Counted from the stretch's first letter, positions 24,894-32,806 are shown. The stretch: 57,378 nucleotides of DNA from Proteobacteria bacterium UBA6156 (GCA_002422365.1 DIUO01000031.1:100187-157564); one strand, 5' to 3'. Notes: generated by a model not told the origin, from the sequence alone. Numbers and translations are program-made.

Positions 24894-24934
24894 CAACTAT
24901 CCAACCTAACAAATCAAAACCAAAGGAAACTATA

Positions 24935-25609
24935 ATGAAAAACGTAATGCTCACCTCCGCCTCCGTACTGGCCCTTACCCTCCTGGCAAGCCCCGCCTTC
25001 GCCAAGGAATATATCGTCAAGGAGGAAGGCGTAGCCTTCCAGCCCAGCAAGCTCACTATCCAGCCGGGAGACACCATGACCTTTGTGAACACCGAGGACA
25101 AAAAGCATGATGTCATGTTCGTCAGCGTCCCCAAGGGCGTGGACGAAATGATTATGAGTCCCATGCTGAAGAAGGATGAAAAGTTCTCCTACACCTTCAC
25201 CGTTCCCGGCACCTACCAATTCCACTGCCACCCACATGAGGAAGCAGGCATGAAGGGCACCCTGATTGTCGGCGCACCGTCAAAGCCCGGTGAAACCGTA
25301 ACCATGGATCACCATAAAATGGGTGTCAGCGCAGAAAAGGGTGCCCCCGCCAAGGTAGCTCCCGCCGCAGGTGCCAACGCCGCCGCAGGCCCGCAAGCCA
25401 CCGGTACCGTGAACAGCGTGGATGCCGCAGGCCGCACCCTGAACGTCACCCATGATCCCATCAAAGCCCTCGGCTGGCCGAAGATGAAGATGCAGTTCAC
25501 CGTGGATGCAGGCGTTGACCTCAGTACCGTCAAGGCGGGCGATAAGGTAGGCTTCACCCTCAAAGGCACAGGCGATGACTACACCATCTCCGAAGTCCAC
25601 AAGCAATAA
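24935..25609 (+). CDS. Cupredoxin-CusF fusion, periplasmic copper protein
   Basis: A 224-residue exported protein with two copper domains. The signal peptide is at residues 1-23. Residues 24-115 are a plastocyanin-type cupredoxin whose ligands are His58, Cys98, His101 and Met106 (HDVMF and CHPHEEAGM). After a Pro/Ala-rich linker (about 115-150), residues 152-224 form a CusF-like domain with the Cu(I)/Ag(I) ligand pattern His-Trp-Met-Met (THDPIKALGWPKMKMQFTVD). Joining an electron-transfer copper site to a copper chaperone in one chain suggests coupled copper handling and redox. It lies between copB and a cytochrome b561. Confidence 0.88.
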   Translation: MKNVMLTSASVLALTLLASPAFAKEYIVKEEGVAFQPSKLTIQPGDTMTFVNTEDKKHDVMFVSVPKGVDEMIMSPMLKKDEKFSYTFTVPGTYQFHCHPHEEAGMKGTLIVGAPSKPGETVTMDHHKMGVSAEKGAPAKVAPAAGANAAAGPQATGTVNSVDAAGRTLNVTHDPIKALGWPKMKMQFTVDAGVDLSTVKAGDKVGFTLKGTGDDYTISEVHKQ

Positions 25610-25618
25610 GGAGCCATG

Positions 25619-26158
25619 ATGGGTTCAAACCTTAACCCCTCTCAACGCTACGATACCGTGAGCCAGTCCTTGCACTGGCTCATGGCCTTTCTTCTTATCG
25701 GTATGCTGGTCATGGGATTAACCTTTGAAACCATTCCCGACGAATGGCGCAAATCCGCAGTCACCACCCACAAGGCTACCGGTATCCTGTTGCTGGGTTT
25801 GGTGTTGATGCGTGTCCTCTGGCGGTTTATCAAGCCTGCGCCCGCCTTGCTACCCGCTCCGCGCCCGCAAAAGATCATGGCAACTCTCACCCATGGCATC
25901 CTCTATGGCTTGATGGTCATTATCCCCTTGCTGGGATTGCTGATGGTGTCGGCCAGAGGCCGTGCCGTGGACTTTTTCGGCCTTGTCCAAATCCCGCCAC
26001 TGATTGCTGAAAGCGATACCGTGGGCGCCGCTTTTTATAAGTGGCATGTGCTTGGGGCGTATATTTTGATTGGCTTGATCTGCCTGCATATTGTTGGTGC
26101 GCTATATCACAGCTTCATCCTCAAGGATGGAACGCTACGGCGTATGACCGATGCCTAA
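25619..26158 (+). CDS. Cytochrome b561
   Basis: A 179-residue inner-membrane di-heme cytochrome b561 of the YodB/CybB class, with four membrane segments and His residues in the expected places (SLHWLMAF, TTHKATG, LTHGILYG, KWHVLGAY, CLHIVGALYHSF). I take ATG 25619 because AAGGAG is 5 bases upstream; the adjacent ATG at 25616 is only 2 bases from it. It probably moves electrons from quinol to the periplasm. Beside a cupredoxin it may serve copper redox chemistry. This is the last gene before the csoR operator. Confidence 0.88.
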   Translation: MGSNLNPSQRYDTVSQSLHWLMAFLLIGMLVMGLTFETIPDEWRKSAVTTHKATGILLLGLVLMRVLWRFIKPAPALLPAPRPQKIMATLTHGILYGLMVIIPLLGLLMVSARGRAVDFFGLVQIPPLIAESDTVGAAFYKWHVLGAYILIGLICLHIVGALYHSFILKDGTLRRMTDA

Positions 26159-26200
26159 TGAAATATTCTGACGACTGTCAGGCTTTTTTACTTGCTGAAA

Positions 26201-26236
26201 TATACCCTGTGGGGGTATATACCCCCACAGGGTATA
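26201..26236. promoter_or_regulatory. 36-bp perfect palindrome, CsoR-type operator
   Basis: Two inverted 18-base arms are perfectly complementary, starting TATACCCTGTGGGGG and ending CCCCCACAGGGTATA. G/C-tract half-sites between TAT/ATA boundaries are typical of CsoR/RcnR-family operators. Here two such sites sit back to back around a TATATA centre. It lies 15 bases before the csoR start, so autoregulation of csoR and the ATPase is likely. As RNA it would also form a very stable hairpin after the b561 gene. Confidence 0.8.
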
Positions 26237-26250
26237 AAGGAGATAGAATC

Positions 26251-26544
26251 ATGACCCATAAGCATCCTTCGTATAAAGACAGCCTGCCGCTGCTAAACCG
26301 TATTTCCGGGCAGTTGAATGGAGCAGGTAAAATGATAGAGGAGGGGCGGTACTGTCCTGATATCCTTAACCAGCTCCGGGCATCACGAGCCGCGCTAAGG
26401 ACGTTGGAAGGGCGTATTTTGGAACAGCATTTAAGGGCATGCGTCTGCGAAACATTTGAAGGTGGCGACAAGGCATCCAAAGACAGCAAGATTGAAGAAT
26501 TGCTAGACCTCTTTCGCCGGTACGATAACGATGCACAAGGATAG
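26251..26544 (+). CDS. csoR: CsoR/RcnR-family metal-sensing repressor
   Basis: A 97-residue all-helical repressor (DUF156). I start at ATG 26251, with AAGGAG 9 bases upstream; a long upstream extension of the frame runs through the operator and the b561 end. It has the family core LPLLNRISGQLNGAGKMIEE, one Cys (RYCPDIL) at the conserved ligand position, then EQHLRACVCETFEGG with Cys residues and His near the second ligand positions. This Cys/His/Cys arrangement fits Cu(I) sensing. Apo-protein binds the G-tract operator; Cu(I) releases it. It is immediately followed by the copper ATPase gene. Confidence 0.9.
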   Translation: MTHKHPSYKDSLPLLNRISGQLNGAGKMIEEGRYCPDILNQLRASRAALRTLEGRILEQHLRACVCETFEGGDKASKDSKIEELLDLFRRYDNDAQG

Positions 26545-26554
26545 GAAAAACACC

Positions 26555-28777
26555 ATGGAACACCACCACGACCACACAAAACATTCTTGCTGCTCTCCTA
26601 AACCGGCGGAGAGCCATGATCACAAGGCATGTGAACATCATCATGCCAAGCCTGCACACGCGGTTGATAAAGAAGCAATCTACACCTGTCCCATGCACCC
26701 GCAAATTCGCCAGAAAGGCCCCGGCAGCTGCCCTATCTGCGGCATGACGCTGGAACCGGAGAACGCCGCCCAGGCAGCAGACGACGGCGAACTGCGCGAC
26801 ATGACCCGGCGCTTCTGGATATCCGCCGTTCTCTCGGCGCCGCTGGCGCTGGCAGTGATGGTGCTGCACTGGCCCGGATTTCCTTATGCTTGGCTGAGTC
26901 ACAATACCGGCTATATGTGGGTTCAGTTGGCTTTGGCGACGCCTGTGGTGGCCTGGGGCGGCTGGCCGTTCTTCGTAAAAGGCGTGCAATCTTTCAAGAC
27001 CTTGCGCTTCAATATGTTTACGCTGATCGCCTTGGGCGTAGGCGTTGCCTACGGCTATAGCCTGTTTGCCAGTTTCTTCCCGCAGATGGTGGCGACGAGT
27101 GGCATGGAAATGCCCGACCTCTACTACGAAGCCGCGGCAGTCATCATAACCCTGGTACTGCTGGGACAGGTGCTGGAACTGAAAGCCCGCAACCAGACCG
27201 GTGCCGCCGTGCGCGAACTGCTGGAGCTGGCGCCTGATATCGCCTACCTCATTCACCCGGATGGCCGGGAAGAGGAAGTTCCCCTGTCGCAGGTGCAAGT
27301 GGGCGACCTGCTGCGCGTGCGCCCCGGCGGGCGCGTGCCGGTGGATGGCATTGTGCAGGAAGGCTCCGCCAGCGTGGATCAATCCATGATGACTGGCGAA
27401 CCGGTGCCGGTGGAGTGCAAGGCGGGCGATAAAGTCGTCGGCGGAACCATCCTGACGGGCGGCAGCTTCATCATGCGGGCGGAAAAGGTCGGCGGGGAAA
27501 CCCTGCTGTCGCGCATCGTCGAATTGGTCGGCAAGGCCCAGCGCAGCCGCGCCCCCATCCAGAAGCTGGTGGATACTGTCTCCGCGTGGTTTGTGCCGCT
27601 GGTATTGGCGGTAGCACTGCTATCCGCATCGGCATGGTGGTATTTCGGGCCGGAGCCGCACCTTACCTATGCACTGTTGGCGGCGGTGGCAGTGCTTATC
27701 ATTGCCTGCCCCTGCGCCTTGGGTTTGGCAACGCCCATGTCGATCATGGTCGGCACCGGGCGCGGTGCCAAATCCGGCGTCCTCATCCGCGATGCCGAGG
27801 CGCTGGAAGTGCTGGGCAAGGTGGATACCCTCCTTATCGACAAGACGGGTACCCTGACGCTGGGCAAGCCGGTGCTGGGAGACGTGGTGGCGCAAAAGGG
27901 ATTCACGGAAGAAGAGGTGCTGACTCTTGCCGCCGCCTTGGAACAAAACAGCGAACACCCCATGTCCGCCGCCGTGGTGGCGGGGGCGCAGGCCAAGGGG
28001 CTGAAGCTACCCGCCGTGATGGACTTCAAGTCCGACTCCGGCAAAGGCATTCGCGGCACAGTCGGCAAAAAGCGCCTGGTGTTGGGCAACGCCATGCTGC
28101 TGGCGGAGGAAAAGATCGACCTAGGCCCGCTCACCAAGCACGCGGAAACCCTCCGCGCCGAAGGCAGTACGGTGGTGTTTCTGGGCGTGGACGGCAAGTT
28201 GGCCGGGCTACTGGCCGCCGCCGATCCCATCAAGGAAGATGCCGCCTCTGCTATTGAGCAACTCAAAGCGCTTGGCGTAAATGTCGTCATGGTGACGGGT
28301 GACAACCGTACCACCGCTCAGGCTGTTGCCGGAAAGTTGGGTATCTCGCAGGTGGAAGCAGATATCCTGCCCGATCAGAAAAATGCCATTGTCCAGAAAT
28401 ACCAGCAGCAGGGTCACACTGTCGCCATGTCCGGTGACGGTGTGAACGACGCCCCGGCACTGGCACAGGCCCACGTCGGCATAGCCATGGGTACGGGCAC
28501 GGACATCGCCATGGAAAGCTCCGGCGTGACGCTGGTGAAGGGAGATGTGGCCGGGATTGTAAGGGCCATTCACCTCAGCCGCGCCACCATGGCCAACATC
28601 CGGCAGAACCTATTCCTGGCGTTCATCTACAATGGACTCAGCGTGCCGGTGGCGGCGGGGGTATTCTATCCGCTGTTCGGCTGGACACTCAGCCCAATCA
28701 TAGCCAGCGCGGCCATGGCCCTGAGTTCGGTCTCGGTAATCGGTAACGCCATAAGGCTCAAATCGGTCAAACTGTAA
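26555..28777 (+). CDS. copA: Copper-exporting P1B-type ATPase
   Basis: A 740-residue inner-membrane ATPase. I start at ATG 26555, after the csoR stop; an earlier in-frame ATG at 26531 lies inside csoR. The N-terminus is His/Cys-rich (EHHHDHTKHSCC) and contains a heavy-metal-binding motif (YTCPMHP...CPICGMTLEP) rather than a ferredoxin-like HMA domain. Core motifs: the membrane metal site CPC (Cys385, Cys387), phosphorylation site DKTGTLT (Asp429), SEHP region, GDGVNDAPAL, and a C-terminal membrane pair with YNGLSVPVAAG and MALSSVSVI. CPC plus the latter motifs mark the Cu(I) class. Stop is followed at once by a strong terminator. Confidence 0.95.
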   Translation: MEHHHDHTKHSCCSPKPAESHDHKACEHHHAKPAHAVDKEAIYTCPMHPQIRQKGPGSCPICGMTLEPENAAQAADDGELRDMTRRFWISAVLSAPLALAVMVLHWPGFPYAWLSHNTGYMWVQLALATPVVAWGGWPFFVKGVQSFKTLRFNMFTLIALGVGVAYGYSLFASFFPQMVATSGMEMPDLYYEAAAVIITLVLLGQVLELKARNQTGAAVRELLELAPDIAYLIHPDGREEEVPLSQVQVGDLLRVRPGGRVPVDGIVQEGSASVDQSMMTGEPVPVECKAGDKVVGGTILTGGSFIMRAEKVGGETLLSRIVELVGKAQRSRAPIQKLVDTVSAWFVPLVLAVALLSASAWWYFGPEPHLTYALLAAVAVLIIACPCALGLATPMSIMVGTGRGAKSGVLIRDAEALEVLGKVDTLLIDKTGTLTLGKPVLGDVVAQKGFTEEEVLTLAAALEQNSEHPMSAAVVAGAQAKGLKLPAVMDFKSDSGKGIRGTVGKKRLVLGNAMLLAEEKIDLGPLTKHAETLRAEGSTVVFLGVDGKLAGLLAAADPIKEDAASAIEQLKALGVNVVMVTGDNRTTAQAVAGKLGISQVEADILPDQKNAIVQKYQQQGHTVAMSGDGVNDAPALAQAHVGIAMGTGTDIAMESSGVTLVKGDVAGIVRAIHLSRATMANIRQNLFLAFIYNGLSVPVAAGVFYPLFGWTLSPIIASAAMALSSVSVIGNAIRLKSVKL

Positions 28778-28807
28778 AAGAAGGCCCTTTGGGCCTTCTT
28801 CATTTTT
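28778..28807 (+). terminator. Rho-independent terminator after the copper ATPase
   Basis: A 10-bp perfect stem AAGAAGGCCC / GGGCCTTCTT with a TTT loop is followed by CATTTTT. It begins right after the ATPase stop and can also stop leftward transcription from the DUF305 gene. Confidence 0.85.
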
Positions 28808-28819
28808 CGCATACAGGCC

Positions 28820-29287
28820 TCAGTATTTCTGAAGAATCGTCTTCATTTGCTCGATTTCACGATTCTGTGATTCGATGATCTGTTGGCAGAGGGGCACGAT
28901 ATCCGGGTCCGTGATATTCGCCTCACGACACATGAGAATTGCGCCGGAATGGTGGGGTATCATGGATTTCAGGAATTGCTCATTTCCAACCGCCAGTTGG
29001 CTCCGCATCCCGTAAAAGCTTATGCCGAAGATAATGACCGCAGCCACGATGATCCCAGTATTGACTGAACGGGAAGGGAACATCGAGCGCATGAACAGCA
29101 GCATAACAACAGCCATGGGCGCTACCATCATCAGGGTCATGTAGACGTTGTTGAGATTCAGGTAAAAATGGTCGAGGGTGGCGATCATCGTGTACATGAC
29201 GAGATACATGATAACGAAATCAACGGCCAGTTCGATACCGAAGTGCATGTAGCTTTGCTTCGCCATCTTATGTTCATCGTGTTGCAT
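28820..29287 (-). CDS. DUF305 membrane protein
   Basis: A 155-residue protein with three to four membrane segments in its first 100 residues (FVIMYLVMYTMIATLDHFYL; VYMTLMMVAPMAVVMLLFM; TGIIVAAVIIFGISF). A C-terminal DUF305 part has MIPHHSGAILMCREA, with the family's paired His, and a charged helix (IIESQNREIEQMKTILQ). DUF305 proteins are common in copper/metal-resistance clusters; the HH pair probably binds metal, though no biochemical role is settled. It converges on the ATPase terminator and is the rightmost metal gene. Confidence 0.85.
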   Translation of the reverse strand: MQHDEHKMAKQSYMHFGIELAVDFVIMYLVMYTMIATLDHFYLNLNNVYMTLMMVAPMAVVMLLFMRSMFPSRSVNTGIIVAAVIIFGISFYGMRSQLAVGNEQFLKSMIPHHSGAILMCREANITDPDIVPLCQQIIESQNREIEQMKTILQKY

Positions 29288-29655
29288 GATGCTTTCCTTT
29301 CAAGATATGACACCATCTCAAAGTGAGAATTCTTGTGTAAAATATCAATTTGATACCGCAATAAATGTTTCCATTTTGTAGAAAATATCGTCGGCCTTGC
29401 CGGAGGAGAGTTGAAGCCCCATGCGGGGCTTAACCTGTTTGTCGGTGATCTGATGCCGGCCAGGAACCCGTCAAGCCTTTCCCCCAACCTTCCCCCTCCG
29501 GGGTGCAGGCTGGGTGGTCCCCCCTTGGCTTGACTGAACCCTGTCCTGCACCGGGGCGGGGAAACTGGCTCCGCCCAGTTTCCCCGAACCCCTTCAGGCT
29601 CGCCAGGTTAAGCGCCGCTTTTGTGTGGTGCCTTAATCAACAGGAGAGCATTCCC
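29288..29655. other. Intergenic cis region with inverted repeats upstream of parB
   Basis: No gene is seen in this gap. It holds three hairpin-forming repeats: AAGCCCC/GGGGCTT (29414-29431); GGTGCAGG/CCTGCACC, with arms about 38 bases apart (around 29502-29552); and a perfect 11-bp repeat GGGGAAACTGG/CCAGTTTCCCC (29558-29568 and 29575-29585). A cluster of inverted repeats before parB in a mobile element could be a partition site, a transfer origin or an upstream untranslated leader. Nothing in the sequence decides between these. Confidence 0.5.
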
Positions 29656-31347
29656 ATGACCACCATACAGACCATAGCCCTCAACAAGCTTTTTCCTTCC
29701 AAGGCCAATGTACGCCGGACGGATAGCGGGGAGGGGCTTGCCGAGTTAGCCAACAGCATCGCCGTTCACGGCCTGCGCCAGAATTTGAACGTCAAGGCGA
29801 CCGAAGGCGGCAAGTTTGAGGTAGTGGCGGGTGGGCGGCGGTTCCGTGCCTTGAAGCTGCTGGCGAAGCAGGGTGCGATGCCGAAAAACTTTGAGGTTCC
29901 CTGCAATGTGTTGGGTGAGGGGGATGATGCGGTGGAGATTTCCCTTGTGGAGAATACGATGCGGGTGGCGATGCACCCTGACGACCAGTTTGAGGCTTTC
30001 CAGCAGCTAGTGCAGGCAGGGAAGGGGGTTGAGGAGATTGCGGCCCGTTTCGGGGTGACGCCTTCGGTGGTGGAGCGGCGCTTGAAGCTGGCGAAGGTAT
30101 CCCCCAAGTTGCGGGCGGTATTCCGTGCGGGTGAGTTGACCCTTGACCAGATGATGGCGTTTGCGGTGAGTGACGACCACGAGCAGCAGGAAGAAGCTTT
30201 CAAGAACCTTCAAAGCTGGAACAGCACGCCCCGCGATATTCGGGCGGTGTTGACCCAAGAGGCCGTGCCCCTCTCCCATCCGCTGGCGCGGTTCGTGACC
30301 GAGGCCAGCTATATAGCGGCGGGTGGGGTGATGCAACGCGACCTTTTTGACGAGCAAAACGAGGGCTACATGCCTGACCGTGGGTTAGTGTTGCAACTTG
30401 CCAGCCATAAGCTTGAAGCGGCGGTGAGTATGATTGAGGCCGAGGGCTGGAAATGGGTGAAGGCGGAAATGGAGCGCGACTACTCCACCAACTATGGGCG
30501 CATTCATCCCACCTATGAGGAAAACGAAGAAGGGGAGCGGGTGCCGCTGTACGACGAGGACGACAAGGCCCGTGGCGGAGCCATCATCCGCATAGGCCAC
30601 GAGGGCGAACTGGACGTGACTAGGGGGCTTGTCCATCCTGACGATGTGAAGGCCATTAGCAGGGAGCCGGAAGAAGGCGAGAGCGCCCCCAAGGAGGCTG
30701 CAACCATTCCGGCCTCGGTCATTCGGGAACTGTCGGCACACCGTACCGCCGCCATCCGCCTTGCCATGGCGGAAAACCCCCAAGTTGCCTTGGCGGCAAC
30801 CGTTCACGCCGTAGCCCTGCCGCTGTTTGGCAATCACGGCTATCACACCAGCCTAGACATAACCCTAAGAAGCCAGCGCGTGGCCGACATGGTGACGGTG
30901 AAAGCGGATTGCAAGGCACATGAGGCCATGGCTGACCATGCCGCCTATTGGGGGGAGCGCCTTCCCAGCCATCCGGCGGACTTGTTCGCATGGTGTCTTG
31001 AGCAACCGCAAGACGTGCTGTTGGCGCTTCTCGCCTATTGCACGGCCTCCAGCGTGAACGCTGTGCAAGACAAGTTCGACAATGGCAATTCTCCACGCCT
31101 CGCCCATGCCTCCGTCTTGGCGGAGTTCCTTGCATTAGATATGGCCTCCCAATGGCAACCGAGCGTTGAGGGCTTTTACAACAAGCTGTCCAAAGCCGCC
31201 TTGTTGATGCTGGCAAAGGATGCCGGAGCAACCTTGAGCCTTGTTGTGGGGAATGTGAAGAAGCTGGAAGCCGCCCGCGATGTGATGCAGGCCATTGCCC
31301 AGACCAACTGGCTCCCGCAGATTTTCCGCAACGCGGAGGCCCGTTAA
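29656..31347 (+). CDS. parB: ParB/RepB/Spo0J-family partition protein
   Basis: A 563-residue ParB-like protein. I use ATG 29656 with AGGAG about 9 bases upstream; the open frame continues upstream to 29503 only through low-complexity sequence. The ParB/Srx N-terminal domain is at about residues 5-105 (NKLFPSKANVRRTD, VVAGGRRFRALK, ISLVENTMRVAMHPDDQ). The HTH follows (IAARFGVTPSVVERRLKLA). A 370-residue C-terminal extension (about residues 200-563) has acidic and helical parts, typical of plasmid/ICE ParB proteins. No ParA is next to it. It probably helps keep the excised element or regulates element genes. Shares TAATG with the next gene. Confidence 0.88.
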   Translation: MTTIQTIALNKLFPSKANVRRTDSGEGLAELANSIAVHGLRQNLNVKATEGGKFEVVAGGRRFRALKLLAKQGAMPKNFEVPCNVLGEGDDAVEISLVENTMRVAMHPDDQFEAFQQLVQAGKGVEEIAARFGVTPSVVERRLKLAKVSPKLRAVFRAGELTLDQMMAFAVSDDHEQQEEAFKNLQSWNSTPRDIRAVLTQEAVPLSHPLARFVTEASYIAAGGVMQRDLFDEQNEGYMPDRGLVLQLASHKLEAAVSMIEAEGWKWVKAEMERDYSTNYGRIHPTYEENEEGERVPLYDEDDKARGGAIIRIGHEGELDVTRGLVHPDDVKAISREPEEGESAPKEAATIPASVIRELSAHRTAAIRLAMAENPQVALAATVHAVALPLFGNHGYHTSLDITLRSQRVADMVTVKADCKAHEAMADHAAYWGERLPSHPADLFAWCLEQPQDVLLALLAYCTASSVNAVQDKFDNGNSPRLAHASVLAEFLALDMASQWQPSVEGFYNKLSKAALLMLAKDAGATLSLVVGNVKKLEAARDVMQAIAQTNWLPQIFRNAEAR

Positions 31348-31790
31348 TGAAGACCATGGAGCAACTAGCGCAGGACTTGCGCCAAGACTTTGAGCGGCGT
31401 GAACGGGATAACGGGGAGGGGTTTTATTGCCTCCCCGATGTCGAACATCCGGCCAAGCCCATGGTGTACGAAGCCCATGACGGGGAGTGGGCCAATGATT
31501 TCGTATATGAAGCCATTGTGGACACTCTCGACAACATCGCAGGCGGGGCAGGGGAGGACGATTGCGCCCCTGCCGCCGATGTCTACCACAGCCGCCTGCT
31601 GGACTGGGTAGGGGAGAACCTCTACCGGATGGCGTATGTGGATGAAGCGATGAAAGAGTGGGGAGCCAAAACCCTTTCAGAGGCCCTAATATGGGGCCAA
31701 GCGCGACAACTGGAGCATATCGCCCGCACCGTTTGGAACTATCTGGAGGAAGCCTGCAATTCTCAACCCCTCAGCATGGAGGGCGCTTAA
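31347..31790 (+). CDS. Element protein of unknown function downstream of parB
   Basis: A 147-residue acidic, mainly helical protein starting in the TAATG overlap with parB, so it is translationally coupled. It is rich in Trp, Tyr, Glu and Ala, with no signal peptide, membrane segment or recognised motif (AHDGEWANDFVYEAIVDTLD; LLDWVGENLYRMAYVDEAMK). Proteins of this kind, small, acidic and behind a ParB, recur in proteobacterial plasmids and ICEs. Function unknown. The next gene begins directly after its stop. Confidence 0.55.
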   Translation: MKTMEQLAQDLRQDFERRERDNGEGFYCLPDVEHPAKPMVYEAHDGEWANDFVYEAIVDTLDNIAGGAGEDDCAPAADVYHSRLLDWVGENLYRMAYVDEAMKEWGAKTLSEALIWGQARQLEHIARTVWNYLEEACNSQPLSMEGA

Positions 31791-32036
31791 ATGAGAGCCG
31801 GAAGCTGGACTTCCTTTGAGAAGAAGTTTGAACCCCAGCCCGCCCCCTCCCATGATTTTATATGGGAGAAGTGGGAGATGCCGAAAGACGTGGATTGGAA
31901 TTACTGGTGGACAATGGTTGAAGGCGAAAATGGGCGCTGGTATGCCGCCCCCGGCTTTCACTTCGTCAACCGCATCGGCTACATCAACACTCGCCAAAAA
32001 TGGACGGATGATATGAGGGATTACCTTTACGACTAA
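31791..32036 (+). CDS. Small Trp-rich element protein, unknown
   Basis: An 81-residue protein with many aromatic residues (IWEKWEMPKDVDWNYWWTMV; YAAPGFHFVNRIGYINTRQK). It begins at the base after the previous stop and ends at a terminator, so it is last in the parB operon. No signal peptide or membrane helix. Family not recognised. Confidence 0.5.
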   Translation: MRAGSWTSFEKKFEPQPAPSHDFIWEKWEMPKDVDWNYWWTMVEGENGRWYAAPGFHFVNRIGYINTRQKWTDDMRDYLYD

Positions 32037-32060
32037 AAAAGGCACCCATAGGGTGCTTTT
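32037..32060. terminator. Bidirectional terminator between convergent genes
   Basis: The stem AAAAGGCACCC / GGGTGCTTTT (one unpaired G) with an ATA loop ends in T residues on both strands. It separates the parB operon from the leftward excisionase-like gene. Confidence 0.8.
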
Positions 32061-32265
32061 AAGTGGGTAGCTCTTTCAAACTCTCTAACCAGAGATTGAA
32101 AGCCTCCCTATCAAGGTAAATTCTCCCGCCAACCCTCACAATCGCCACTTTCAATCCATTCTTATCCGAGTTGTAAACCCACCAGCGGAGCTTGCCTTCG
32201 GTAAAAATGGGGGCCGCTTCGGCGGCCAGTTGTTTAATTGTGCGAAGGTTTTTGAAATCTACCAT
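32059..32265 (-). CDS. Excisionase-like (AlpA/MerR-type) HTH protein
   Basis: A 68-residue protein with the small winged-helix pattern of excisionases and AlpA-like factors: LRTIKQLAAEAAPIFTEGKL, then IVRVGGRIYLDREAFNLWLE, in which the G.R.YLD...F..WLE stretch is characteristic. GGGAG lies 7 bases before the ATG. Being the last protein gene before the tRNA-Arg fits a role in excision (directionality) or control of integrase. No integrase gene is nearby in the window. Confidence 0.8.
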   Translation of the reverse strand: MVDFKNLRTIKQLAAEAAPIFTEGKLRWWVYNSDKNGLKVAIVRVGGRIYLDREAFNLWLESLKELPT

Positions 32266-32574
32266 GTGTCTCTCCCAGTTCTCGATTCTAAATACTCAAT
32301 ACAATGTGTTTGTAATCTTCCCCGTCTTCAAATTCCAAGCAACGAAAAGATAAGGTAAAAGCCAAATTTACCGCTTAAACGGAGCCAATCGGCTTGTTGA
32401 TAAGTCCGAAATCTGCCGATTTTCTATAAACTTATTACTCAAACTGTTGGAAATGTTGTTCAGTTTGAAATTTTTCCAAAGTCATACCTCATACTTATAA
32501 AACCAATAAAAACCAACAAAAGAGCCGCGATGTCAGAAACGGCTAAAAGCCCAAGAGCTTTTAACAAACCCTTT

Positions 32575-32613
32575 TTGGTACCTTTTTAGGCATTGGTACC
32601 TAATTTGGTACCT
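32575..32613. repeat. Three TTGGTACCT direct repeats near the putative att site
   Basis: Exact copies at 32575-32583, 32593-32601 and 32605-32613 (start-to-start 18 and 12 bases). They lie about 60-95 bases from the 3' end of tRNA-Arg. Candidate arm-type sites for integrase or excisionase; no function is shown. Confidence 0.65.
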
Positions 32614-32630
32614 GTTAGCGATTTGAGACA

Positions 32631-32661
32631 AAAAATGGGGTTTAGGAAACTCCTAAACCCC
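32631..32661 (-). terminator. Terminator of tRNA-Arg
   Basis: On the minus strand GGGGTTTAGGA, a GTT loop, TCCTAAACCCC (perfect 11-bp stem), then ATTTTTT. It lies 10 bases beyond the tRNA 3' end, on the element side. Confidence 0.85.
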
Positions 32662-32670
32662 TGTAATTCT

Positions 32671-32747
32671 TGGCGCGCCCGAAGAGATTCGAACTCCTGA
32701 CCCTCAGATTCGTAGTCTGATACTCTATCCAGCTGAGCTACGGGCGC
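32671..32747 (-). tRNA. tRNA-Arg (anticodon ACG), probable integration site
   Basis: A 77-base cloverleaf on the minus strand: acceptor GCGCCCG / CGGGCGC, anticodon stem TCAGA/TCTGA with loop CTACGAA (anticodon ACG), T loop TTCGAAT, discriminator G and an encoded CCA. It is the boundary between element and chromosome; its 3' end faces the element. Confidence 0.95.
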
Positions 32748-32806
32748 GTTGAGGTGGGAGTATCAAACCCTTTTACCTGCGTCAAGCGTTTCTGTATGAT
32801 ACCGCC

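Larger units (their letters stand above)
32266..32670. other. AT-rich element end (attachment-region candidate), no gene seen
   Basis: This gap of about 400 bases has no credible protein gene. Base composition is clearly AT-rich, unlike either side. It contains three copies of TTGGTACCT (32575-32583, 32593-32601, 32605-32613), each with the palindrome GGTACC, and the tRNA terminator hairpin at 32637-32661. Repeats next to a tRNA-integrated element end often bind integrase or excisionase arms. Inferred: the core recombination site lies in the tRNA 3' part at its right edge. Confidence 0.55.
1..32690. mobile_element. Right-hand part of an integrated conjugative element (ICE) or integrated plasmid
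   Basis: Seen: a conjugative T4SS operon, an AT-rich cargo operon, a large heavy-metal cargo, parB with small plasmid-like genes, and an excisionase-like gene, all lying left of a tRNA-Arg whose 3' end points into this block. Right of the tRNA the genes are ordinary chromosomal housekeeping genes. Known: ICEs commonly integrate into the 3' end of tRNA genes and carry partition, transfer and resistance modules. Inferred: the right attachment site overlaps the tRNA 3' end near 32671-32690. The left end, integrase and relaxase are not in the window, so the type of element and its exact limits are not proven. Confidence 0.75.

Noticed and set aside
29503..29655. N-terminal extension of ParB to 29503
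   Set aside because: The added residues are a translation of the inverted-repeat region and carry no family pattern; the good AGGAG-ATG at 29656 is preferred.
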